From positions 1-5,014 of the forward strand of contig DAOUZU010000081.1 of the NCBI GenBank assembly GCA_030665535.1: a stretch of DNA of 5,014 bases, read 5' to 3'. The notes beneath the pieces were generated by a model, which worked only from the letters and a program-made list of their open reading frames with translations, was not told where the DNA came from and made no database searches. Made by a program: the position numbers and the translations under genes. How positions within the stretch are numbered: position 1 is the first letter of the stretch; the number at the start of each line of letters is the position of its first letter. Source of the DNA: Dehalococcoidia bacterium (GTDB lineage Bacteria; Chloroflexota; Dehalococcoidia; Dehalococcoidales; JAUXAE01). Below are positions 1 through 4,152 of the stretch, piece after piece.

Positions 1-192
1 ACGGCCCTTTCCTCGGTGACGGCTTCTCTGGGCAATGTCGGCCCCGGCCTCGGCGCCGTCGGCCCGGCGGAGACCTATGCCGGCATACCGGCGCTGGGCA
101 AAGGGGTGCTTATGGTCCTAATGCTGGCCGGCCGCCTGGAGCTTTTCACTCTCTTTGTCCTTCTCGTCCCCGCCTTCTGGAGATGGCGCTAG
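1..192 (+). CDS. trkH: TrkH-family potassium uptake channel subunit, C-terminal fragment (5' end outside window)
   Basis: Frame 1 is open from the first base to a TAG at 190-192 and gives the last 63 residues of an integral membrane protein. Residues 8-18 (ASLGNVGPGLG) match the fourth pore-loop, or selectivity-filter, segment of TrkH/KtrB K+ transporters. Residues 30-35 (PALGKG) and 41-50 (MLAGRLELFT) match the conserved region before and at the start of the last transmembrane helix, which ends in VLLVPAFWRWR. In this family the membrane subunit forms a K+-conducting pore gated by cytoplasmic TrkA/RCK proteins. RCK genes follow downstream here, separated by a USP gene, which supports the call. 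The stop is 78 bases before the next start, and a separate promoter lies in that gap. Truncation is only by the window edge. Confidence 0.9.
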   Translation, partial: TALSSVTASLGNVGPGLGAVGPAETYAGIPALGKGVLMVLMLAGRLELFTLFVLLVPAFWRWR

Positions 193-214
193 GAATGTGC
201 CTTTCCGCGGGATA

Positions 215-243
215 TTGTAAAATGCGGGTGGGGGGAATATAAT
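215..243 (+). promoter_or_regulatory. Sigma70-like promoter for the USP-trkA-trkA genes
   Basis: A -35-like TTGTAA (215-220, 4 of 6 consensus bases) is separated by exactly 17 bases from a perfect -10 hexamer TATAAT (238-243). Transcription would start near 250 and leave a leader of about 20 bases before the ATG at 271. Its position between the trkH stop (192) and the first USP gene suggests the USP and RCK genes can be transcribed independently of trkH. Read-through from trkH also remains likely, because I see no terminator in the gap. Confidence 0.55.
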
Positions 244-270
244 ACCGGTTGCTACCAAAGAAAGATATAA

Positions 271-699
271 ATGGAATTCGGAAATATCCTGGTACCAGTG
301 GGTGGATCAGAGGCCGATGCGGACTCCATCGGGCTGGCCTGCCGGCTGGCCAAAGAGGGCGACGGGGGCAAGATAGTCGTCGTTCATGTTATCTCTATGG
401 GCCGTACCCTGCCCCTTGATGCCGAGGTTGAGGCCGAGATAGGCAAGGCCGAGGATGTGCTGGCCAGGGCTGAAGTTCTGGCCCGCGACCAGGGCTGTCA
501 GATAGAGACCGACCTGCTGCAAGCACGCGAGGTTGCGCCGGCAATAGTCGATGAAGCCGTGGAGCGGCAGATAGGCCTCATCCTGCTGGGCGTAAACTAT
601 AGAACCCGCTTCGGCGAGTTCTGCCTTAGCGAAATTGTGCCCTATGTTTTACAGAACGCACCCTGCCAGGTAATAATCTTCCAACAGCGAAGCGTATAG
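271..699 (+). CDS. Universal stress protein (UspA family) with degenerate ATP-binding site
   Basis: This 142-residue protein is the usual length of a single-domain UspA protein. It has the N-terminal beta strand (NILVPVGGSE, residues 5-14), the VVVHV strand (36-40) and the C-terminal helix-strand PYVLQNAPCQVIIF (124-137). The nucleotide-binding residues are eroded. The usual Asp after the first strand (VPxDGS) is Gly11. The G-x-x-G-9x-G-S motif reads G107-V-N-Y110, nine residues, then S120-E121, so the second Gly, third Gly and final Ser are all replaced. I infer that it binds ATP poorly or not at all and acts as a partner or regulator. It lies between trkH and two trkA genes, which suggests a role in K+ uptake control. 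The start follows an A/G-rich stretch (257-264) that is a weak ribosome binding site, and no better start is seen. Confidence 0.85.
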   Translation: MEFGNILVPVGGSEADADSIGLACRLAKEGDGGKIVVVHVISMGRTLPLDAEVEAEIGKAEDVLARAEVLARDQGCQIETDLLQAREVAPAIVDEAVERQIGLILLGVNYRTRFGEFCLSEIVPYVLQNAPCQVIIFQQRSV

Positions 700-705
700 G
701 TTCAT

Positions 706-1104
706 ATGAAAGTAATCATCATGGGCTGCGGGAGGGTCGGCGCTCAATTGGCCAGCCTGCTGGACAAGGACGGGCACCAGGTCACCGCCCTGGATAGTGA
801 CCCCTACAGCTTCCGCCGCCTGCCCGCTGACTTCGGCGGCGAGGCGCTTCTAGGTAACGGCCTGGACGAAGATATTTTAAAGAAGGCCGGCATAGAAAAC
901 GCCGACGCGTTTGTCGTCGTCACCCAGGGAGACAACCGCAATGTAATGGCCGCCCAGATAGCCAAGCACATTTTCAACGTGCCTAAGGTGGTCTGCCGCA
1001 TCTACGACCCGTTGCGCCGGGACCTCTACGCCATGCTGGGGCTGGAGGCCATCAGCCCGACGACGGTCTTCGCCCAGCTGCTCAGGGAGAAACTGGAGGG
1101 CTAG
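706..1104 (+). CDS. trkA: TrkA-like RCK N-terminal (Rossmann) domain protein lacking RCK_C
   Basis: The 132-residue protein is a stand-alone RCK N-domain. It begins with the dinucleotide-binding motif G7-C-G-R-V-G12, followed by an acidic residue at the end of the second strand (D30 in TALDSDP), which in this family favours NAD(H). Later segments DAFVVVTQGDNRNVMAAQIAK and the VPKVVCRIYDP strand are typical of TrkA. The chain ends at about residue 130, straight after the Rossmann fold (TTVFAQLLREKLEG), so the usual RCK_C ligand-binding domain is absent. Classical TrkA (about 458 residues) carries two full RCK units in one chain; here they are split over two genes, and this is the shorter one. 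It starts 6 bases after the USP stop and its TAG abuts the next ATG, so translational coupling is likely. The product is expected to be cytoplasmic and to sit in the gating ring of TrkH. Confidence 0.88.
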   Translation: MKVIIMGCGRVGAQLASLLDKDGHQVTALDSDPYSFRRLPADFGGEALLGNGLDEDILKKAGIENADAFVVVTQGDNRNVMAAQIAKHIFNVPKVVCRIYDPLRRDLYAMLGLEAISPTTVFAQLLREKLEG

Positions 1105-1767
1105 ATGTATATTATGATTGTCGGCGGCGGCCGGCTGGGCTACCACCTGACCCAGGCCCTGCTGGACGAGGGGCATGAGATACTACTGGTGGAAAAAGAC
1201 CCGACCATCTGTGACACCATCAACAGCCAGCTGGGCAGCATCTGCCTGCGGGGCGACGGCTGTGAAGCGGCCACCCTGGAGCAAGCCGGTACTAGCCGGG
1301 CTGATATGCTCATTGCCGTTACCGGCGATGACGAGGACAACCTGGTCGCCTGCCAGGTTGCCAAGCATAAGTTCAAAGTGCCCCGTACCATCGCCCGGGT
1401 CAGAAACCCCCGGAACGAGTACATCTTCAAGAAACTGGGCGTGGACGTTACCGTCTCCAGCACCACCATAATCCTGGAGCAGATAGAGCATGAGGTTCCC
1501 TCACACGCGCTGACACACCTGCTGGCCATCGAGGACAGGGGGGTGGAGATTGTCGAGATTAGAATCCCGGATGATGCGTCCACGGTTGGTAAGGAGATAA
1601 AGGAACTTCCACTTCCCGCGGAGGCCAGGCTTCTGCTGACCATTCGTCAGGACGAGAAGCCCTTTGTTCCCAAGGCGGAGACTACCCTGGCCGCCAAGGA
1701 CCAGATAATAGCCGCCGTGCCGCTGGAGGCTGAGGAGACCTTCCGCGCCGCTATGCTGGGGAGCTGA
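1105..1767 (+). CDS. trkA: TrkA potassium uptake regulatory protein (RCK_N + RCK_C)
   Basis: The 220-residue length is typical of KtrA or single-unit TrkA proteins. The RCK_N domain (about 1-130) opens with G7-G-G-R-L-G12 and has E30 at the end of the second strand (LLVEKDP), the acidic pair for the NAD(H) ribose. The AVTGDDEDNLVACQVAK and VPRTIARVRNP segments are family hallmarks. Residues from about 135 to 218 form an RCK_C domain, with VEIVEIRIP near its start and KDQIIAAVPLEAEE near its end. The ATG follows GGAGGG (1095-1100) with a 4-base spacer and directly abuts the preceding TAG. A second Met at codon 4 is possible but less well placed. The product is a cytoplasmic nucleotide-sensing subunit that gates TrkH. 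It could pair with the shorter RCK protein upstream to rebuild a TrkA-like ring with fewer C-domains. Confidence 0.92.
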   Translation: MYIMIVGGGRLGYHLTQALLDEGHEILLVEKDPTICDTINSQLGSICLRGDGCEAATLEQAGTSRADMLIAVTGDDEDNLVACQVAKHKFKVPRTIARVRNPRNEYIFKKLGVDVTVSSTTIILEQIEHEVPSHALTHLLAIEDRGVEIVEIRIPDDASTVGKEIKELPLPAEARLLLTIRQDEKPFVPKAETTLAAKDQIIAAVPLEAEETFRAAMLGS

Positions 1768-1813
1768 AGCGCCCCTCGTCTCGGCCATCAACTCGCCACA
1801 AGAGAGGTACAAG

Positions 1814-2272
1814 ATGTATAAAAAAATACTGGTTCCGTTGGACGGCTCGGAGCTTTCGGAGTCCATTCTGCCGCATGTAGTCAACCTGGCCAAAGGCTGT
1901 CGGGTGCCTGAGGTGGTCCTGCTCAGGGTGGGCGAGCCGATGGACCGCCATGTCCATGAGACGCTCAGCGCCGAGCTTGCCGGCAAGCTCATAGAGGTAA
2001 ACCGCGAAGAGGTGGCCGGTTATCTGGAAAAGGTGGCCGCCGACCTTGGGACGGAGGGCATCAAGGCCACCACCGTCTTCGCCAGCGGCAACCCGGCCCA
2101 GGAAATCCTGGAATACGCCCAGAATAACGACGTTGACCTCATCCTGATGTCCAGCCATGGCCGGGCGGGCGTGGCCCGCTGGGCCTTTGGCAGCGTGGCC
2201 GATAAGGTCTTGAGGCTCTCACCTGTACCCACCCTGATTGGCCCTGCCCCCGGCTCCAGAAGCGGCTTGTAA
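1814..2272 (+). CDS. Universal stress protein (UspA family), ATP-binding type
   Basis: The 152-residue single-domain USP begins KKILVPLDGSE, with the conserved Asp10 that contacts adenine in ATP-binding members. The phosphate and ribose motif is S113-S-H-G116, nine residues, then G126-S127-V. This is the common variant of G-x-x-G-9x-G-S in which the first Gly is Ser or Ala. The final strand SPVPTLIGP is also typical. AGAGAGG (1801-1807) lies 6 bases before the ATG. The gap from trkA is 46 bases with no terminator seen, so it is probably the last gene of the K+ uptake unit. Its intact site contrasts with the eroded one in the USP at 271-699. Family knowledge supports a cytoplasmic, dimeric ATP-responsive regulator; the link to Trk is inferred from position. 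Confidence 0.92.
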   Translation: MYKKILVPLDGSELSESILPHVVNLAKGCRVPEVVLLRVGEPMDRHVHETLSAELAGKLIEVNREEVAGYLEKVAADLGTEGIKATTVFASGNPAQEILEYAQNNDVDLILMSSHGRAGVARWAFGSVADKVLRLSPVPTLIGPAPGSRSGL

Positions 2273-2320
2273 AACCACTTCACCCCAAAGCAGTCTCCCC
2301 TATGCCACTATCACCTCCGT

Positions 2321-2350
2321 TTGACTAGAAGCCCCCGCCTGCGGTCTAAT
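2321..2350 (+). promoter_or_regulatory. Sigma70-like promoter for the 84-residue SLBB-like gene
   Basis: TTGACT (2321-2326, 5 of 6 consensus) is followed after 18 bases by TCTAAT (2345-2350, 5 of 6). Transcription would begin near 2357, about 40 bases before the ATG at 2399. It falls in the 126-base gap after the second USP gene. The rest of that gap (2273-2320) shows nothing I can name. Confidence 0.5.
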
Positions 2351-2383
2351 TTAGCTGGCTATTCGCCATTTGGCTAACTTTTT
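2351..2383 (+). terminator. Possible intrinsic terminator after the trk/USP genes
   Basis: TTAGCTGGC (2351-2359) can pair with GCCA (2365-2368) plus GCTAA (2373-2377). This gives a 9-bp stem with a 5-base loop and a 4-base bulge (TTTG), followed by C and five Ts (2379-2383). The stem is modest and bulged, so the call is weak. It starts right after the candidate -10 box at 2345-2350. RNA started from that promoter would lack most of the left arm, so the hairpin would act only on read-through RNA from upstream. Confidence 0.35.
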
Positions 2384-2398
2384 CCCAGGAGGCCGGCT

Positions 2399-2653
2399 AT
2401 GGTAGCCAAGCGTTTAGTGTTAGGCATCATTGTTATGGCCGTCGCCTTAAGCGGCGGCCTGCTCTTTTTCAACGGCTGTAGTCCGGGAGAATTCTTAGAC
2501 ATCAGCCCGCCGCCGGGCCAGCAGTTTGCCGGCCAGATATATATCGATGGCACCGTAGCCATCCCCGGCGTCTACCGCACCGATACGCAGGGCACCATTG
2601 AGTTCATAACAGTTGGGGAGAGTCTATGGGTGAAAATGGTTGACTGGCCGTAG
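2399..2653 (+). CDS. Small membrane-anchored or lipoprotein-like protein with SLBB/ComEA-like segment
   Basis: This 84-residue protein has a perfect AGGAGG (2387-2392) 6 bases before its ATG. Residues 4-5 (KR) precede a hydrophobic stretch of about 20 residues (6-24), then N25-G26-C27. Cys27 could be a lipidation site, but the lipobox (F-F-N-G-C) is not canonical, so a signal anchor or ordinary signal peptide is equally possible. A proline-rich linker (35-40) follows. Then comes GQIYIDGTVAIPGVYRTD (45-62), which resembles the first half of an SLBB domain as in ComEA and polysaccharide-export proteins (V-Y-V-x-G-x-V-x-x-P-G-V-Y). The chain stops where that fold would normally continue (no L-I-x-x-A-G-G motif), so the domain is short or divergent. 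The stop lies 2 bases from the stop of the opposing gene at 2656-2820. The product probably lies outside the membrane. Function is unknown. Confidence 0.7.
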   Translation: MVAKRLVLGIIVMAVALSGGLLFFNGCSPGEFLDISPPPGQQFAGQIYIDGTVAIPGVYRTDTQGTIEFITVGESLWVKMVDWP

Positions 2654-2655
2654 GG

Positions 2656-2820
2656 CTAAGTACTGGCCGCTTCCCGCTCCAGCCTGTCCATTATGTAGCC
2701 AGCATACCACTCAGGCCAGTTTTCATCACGGTGGCCGAGCCCTTTCTCGTAGGCGGAGTGGGCCTTCTCGGCTTCAACTAGGAGGCCAGTCAGCTTCTCC
2801 CTGGTTAGCTCATATTTCAT
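2656..2820 (-). CDS. Small conserved-looking protein (54 aa) with W-P-x-W-Y core
   Basis: An intact 54-residue ORF runs from ATG (2820-2818) to TAG (2658-2656). It has GGAGG 5 bases upstream and begins 13 bases after the stop of the PH-domain gene, so the two are almost certainly co-transcribed. The sequence starts MKYELTREKLTGLLVEAEKA, a likely amphipathic helix, and continues with HSAYEKGLGHRDENWPEWYA and GYIMDRLEREAAST. The H-x-x-Y-E, G-H-x-D-E-x-W-P-x-W-Y-A-x-Y-I pattern looks like a small soluble protein family I have seen in other bacteria as hypothetical proteins, but I cannot name it. It is acidic, with no signal peptide and no cysteines. Its plus-strand neighbour converges on it with only 2 bases between the stops. 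Function is unknown. Confidence 0.75.
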   Translation of the reverse strand: MKYELTREKLTGLLVEAEKAHSAYEKGLGHRDENWPEWYAGYIMDRLEREAAST

Positions 2821-2825
2821 ATATA

Positions 2826-2830
2826 CCTCC
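2826..2830 (-). promoter_or_regulatory. Ribosome binding site fixing the start of the 54-residue gene
   Basis: GGAGG on the minus strand, spaced 5 bases from the ATG at 2820. It sits in the 13-base gap between the PH-domain gene stop and this start and supports the short ORF being translated. Confidence 0.7.
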
Positions 2831-2833
2831 CCG

Positions 2834-3220
2834 CTAGGCCAGCAGGTACTCCATAATTATGTTGTGGGCCAGGTGGGCCTTGTCCCCACCGCGGAACTCG
2901 AACTCCTTGGCCTCAAGGCCTATGGGGCTGATGACCAGCCTGTTGGTGACCAGGAAGCCCCGCCGCACCAGCAGGCCCTTGTTGTCCTCGCTGCCCACGG
3001 CGGCGATGCGGTTGTAGGGGATGCTGACCATCGCCTTCCTGCCATTTAGGAACTCCTTGTCGAAGAAGATGAGACGCTTATCGGTGATCCCGAGAAAGCC
3101 GGTGCCGCGCCCCTTAAGGTCAAAGACGGCCCGGATAACCTCATTCGGCAGGCAGATGTCCTCAATCTTCTCCAGCTGGCTTTTCTTATCCGCCATTAAG
3201 TCATCGGCATAGATGGCCAT
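2834..3220 (-). CDS. Bacterial PH-domain-like protein (YokE-like)
   Basis: This 128-residue soluble protein has no signal peptide or membrane segment. After an N-terminal helix (about 8-22, LMADKKSQLEKIEDI), the segment EVIRAVFDLKGRGTGFLGIT then DKRLIFFDKEF (about 27-57) is the characteristic start of bacterial PH folds of the YokE/bPH type: a beta strand, a G-x-G-x-x-G-x-L-x-x-T turn, and the K-R-L-I-F strand. SIPYNRIAAVGSE matches the next conserved strand pair, and the chain ends in a helix (KAHLAHNIIMEYLLA), as PH folds do. AGGAGG (3228-3233) lies 7 bases before the ATG. It is the first gene of a two-gene unit with the 54-residue protein, driven by the promoter at 3255-3282. The ligand or partner is not evident. 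Confidence 0.75.
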   Translation of the reverse strand: MAIYADDLMADKKSQLEKIEDICLPNEVIRAVFDLKGRGTGFLGITDKRLIFFDKEFLNGRKAMVSIPYNRIAAVGSEDNKGLLVRRGFLVTNRLVISPIGLEAKEFEFRGGDKAHLAHNIIMEYLLA

Positions 3221-3254
3221 TTTGAAGCCTCCTTTAAGGAATAGCTGTAACGAT

Positions 3255-3282
3255 ATTATTCCCCGTCCTTAAGGGTTGTCAA
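3255..3282 (-). promoter_or_regulatory. Strong sigma70-like promoter for the PH-domain and 54-residue genes
   Basis: On the minus strand a perfect -35 TTGACA (3282-3277) is followed after 16 bases by AATAAT (3260-3255, 5 of 6 consensus). Transcription would start near 3248 and give a leader of about 28 bases with the AGGAGG site. The spacer contains the palindrome CCTTAAGG (3267-3274). A similar CCTTTAAGG (3231-3239) overlaps the ribosome binding site, so an operator pair is conceivable. CCCGT/ACGGG (3262-3266 and 3282-3286) also form an inverted repeat around the -35 region. Confidence 0.6.
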
Positions 3283-3288
3283 CGGGCT

Positions 3289-3843
3289 CTATCCGGCGCT
3301 ATAAGAATTGAAAGAGGCGATGCTTTCCAGCGGCTCGCGGTCGTGCTCACCACTGACGACATCCGGATCGTAGTAGCCCAGGGCTATCATAATATCTACC
3401 CGCTTACTGCCGGGTACGCCCAGCACTGATTTGACCACCGCCTCGTCAAACCAGCCTATCCAGCAACTGCCTAGGCCCAGCTCCTCCGCCTGGAGGACGA
3501 TGTGCTCGCCGGCGATGCCGATATCCAGCAGGTAATACTTGATGTCCCGCAGCAGGCCACCCACTCTGGCCCAGAACCGGGACTTCTCCGAGACTATAGC
3601 CACCATAACCGGCGCCGTCCGGCAGAAGGCGTTGATGGCGTAGGTGCCGTGAAAAGCCTCACCGCACAGCTTTTCCAGCAGCTGTCTATCATCAACGACA
3701 ATGAACTTCCACGGCTGCGAGTTGCAGGCGGAGGGTGCCAGGCGAGCCGCCTCCAGGCACTTGATAATCTTCTCTCGCTCCACCTGCTTGTCCAGAAAAC
3801 TCCGCACGCTGCGGCGGCTCTTCAAGAGGTCTATAAAGGCCAT
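3289..3843 (-). CDS. Nitroreductase-family FMN-dependent oxidoreductase
   Basis: The 184-residue protein matches the short nitroreductase class in length. S9-R-R-S-V-R14 at the N-terminus is the FMN-phosphate-binding motif. P37-SACNSQP-W45 is the second FMN-contacting loop. GEHIVLQAEELGLGSCWIGW (112-131) is the conserved helix and strand near the flavin, and ALGYYD (154-159) closes the core. Members are homodimers that reduce nitroaromatics, quinones or enones with NAD(P)H; the substrate cannot be told here. The ATG is preceded by AGGAGGTGA (3856-3848), a nearly full match to the 16S anti-Shine-Dalgarno, with a 4-base gap. Its stop lies just upstream of the promoter of the next minus-strand gene, and I see no terminator between them, so read-through is possible. 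It is expected to be cytoplasmic. Confidence 0.92.
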   Translation of the reverse strand: MAFIDLLKSRRSVRSFLDKQVEREKIIKCLEAARLAPSACNSQPWKFIVVDDRQLLEKLCGEAFHGTYAINAFCRTAPVMVAIVSEKSRFWARVGGLLRDIKYYLLDIGIAGEHIVLQAEELGLGSCWIGWFDEAVVKSVLGVPGSKRVDIMIALGYYDPDVVSGEHDREPLESIASFNSYSAG

Positions 3844-3895
3844 GGCTTCACCTCCTAGGCTATGGCAACGGGTCTATGACTAATTTCCTACCTGA

Positions 3896-3926
3896 ATAGT
3901 ACCATTGGGTGATTGTATTGGGTCAA
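3896..3926 (-). promoter_or_regulatory. Weak candidate promoter for the nitroreductase gene
   Basis: On the minus strand TTGACC (3926-3921, 5 of 6) and TACTAT (3901-3896, 4 of 6) are separated by 19 bases, which is longer than ideal. It lies about 50 bases before the ATG at 3843. The same stretch carries a direct repeat ATTGGGT (3904-3910 and 3917-3923, plus strand) with a 13-base period. Confidence 0.25.
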
Positions 3927-4010
3927 GAGAGAGAGGCATACTTAAACATACCAAAGCTAACCTTTCCTCACCTACAGCGTTATAAAAGTGTCAGGACAAA
4001 TAGAGGCTTG

Positions 4011-4016
4011 AGGAGG
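4011..4016 (+). promoter_or_regulatory. Ribosome binding site fixing the start of the 35-residue ORF
   Basis: AGGAGG lies 6 bases before the ATG at 4023. It selects this start over an in-frame GTG at 3909, which has no ribosome binding site. A TATAAA at 3981-3986 could be a -10 box, but no matching -35 is present 17 bases upstream. Confidence 0.6.
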
Positions 4017-4022
4017 AGATCG

Positions 4023-4130
4023 ATGATGACCCGGATAAGCAAAGCTCTGTTCCATCTCAGGTGGATGTTTATGTCCCCGCAGGACAGGTACGCCTTTCTC
4101 TGGGCGCGGACTAAAAGGCACCACGGCTAG
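4023..4130 (+). CDS. Small basic protein (35 aa), unknown function
   Basis: This short ORF runs from ATG at 4023 to TAG at 4128-4130 and is preceded by AGGAGG at optimal spacing. The sequence is MMTRISKALFHLRWMFMSPQ followed by DRYAFLWARTKRHHG. It is basic (Arg, Lys, His) and rich in aromatic residues. A short amphipathic or hydrophobic helix around residues 8-17 could touch a membrane. The S-P-x-D-R-Y-A-F-L-W-A-R-T-K block looks like a constrained motif rather than random translation. It stands alone between a divergent nitroreductase gene and a convergent methyltransferase gene. The frame is open upstream to 3909, but that part has no start signal. I do not recognise the family. The alternative is a chance ORF. 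Confidence 0.5.
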   Translation: MMTRISKALFHLRWMFMSPQDRYAFLWARTKRHHG

Positions 4131-4152
4131 GCTTTAACGCTTCAGCCGCCTC

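Noticed and set aside
1140..1643. Long open frame on the minus strand opposite trkA
   Set aside because: It is a GC-rich antisense shadow: composition dominated by Ser, Arg and Thr, no ribosome binding site, no recognisable domain, and it fully overlaps a clear trkA gene.
1501..2158. Two overlapping minus-strand open frames (1501-1992 and 1751-2158)
   Set aside because: Both run opposite the trkA and USP genes and show no protein-family features. The plus-strand genes explain the coding signal.
2643..2669. Direct repeat ACTGGCCG (2643-2650 and 2662-2669) at the convergent gene ends
   Set aside because: Eight bases in GC-rich coding sequence is within chance expectation. There is no third copy and no hairpin or T-run that would make it a terminator.
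3909..4022. In-frame GTG start that would extend the 35-residue ORF to 73 residues
   Set aside because: No ribosome binding site precedes the GTG, and the upstream part lies in AT-richer, promoter-like sequence. The ATG at 4023 has AGGAGG at good spacing.
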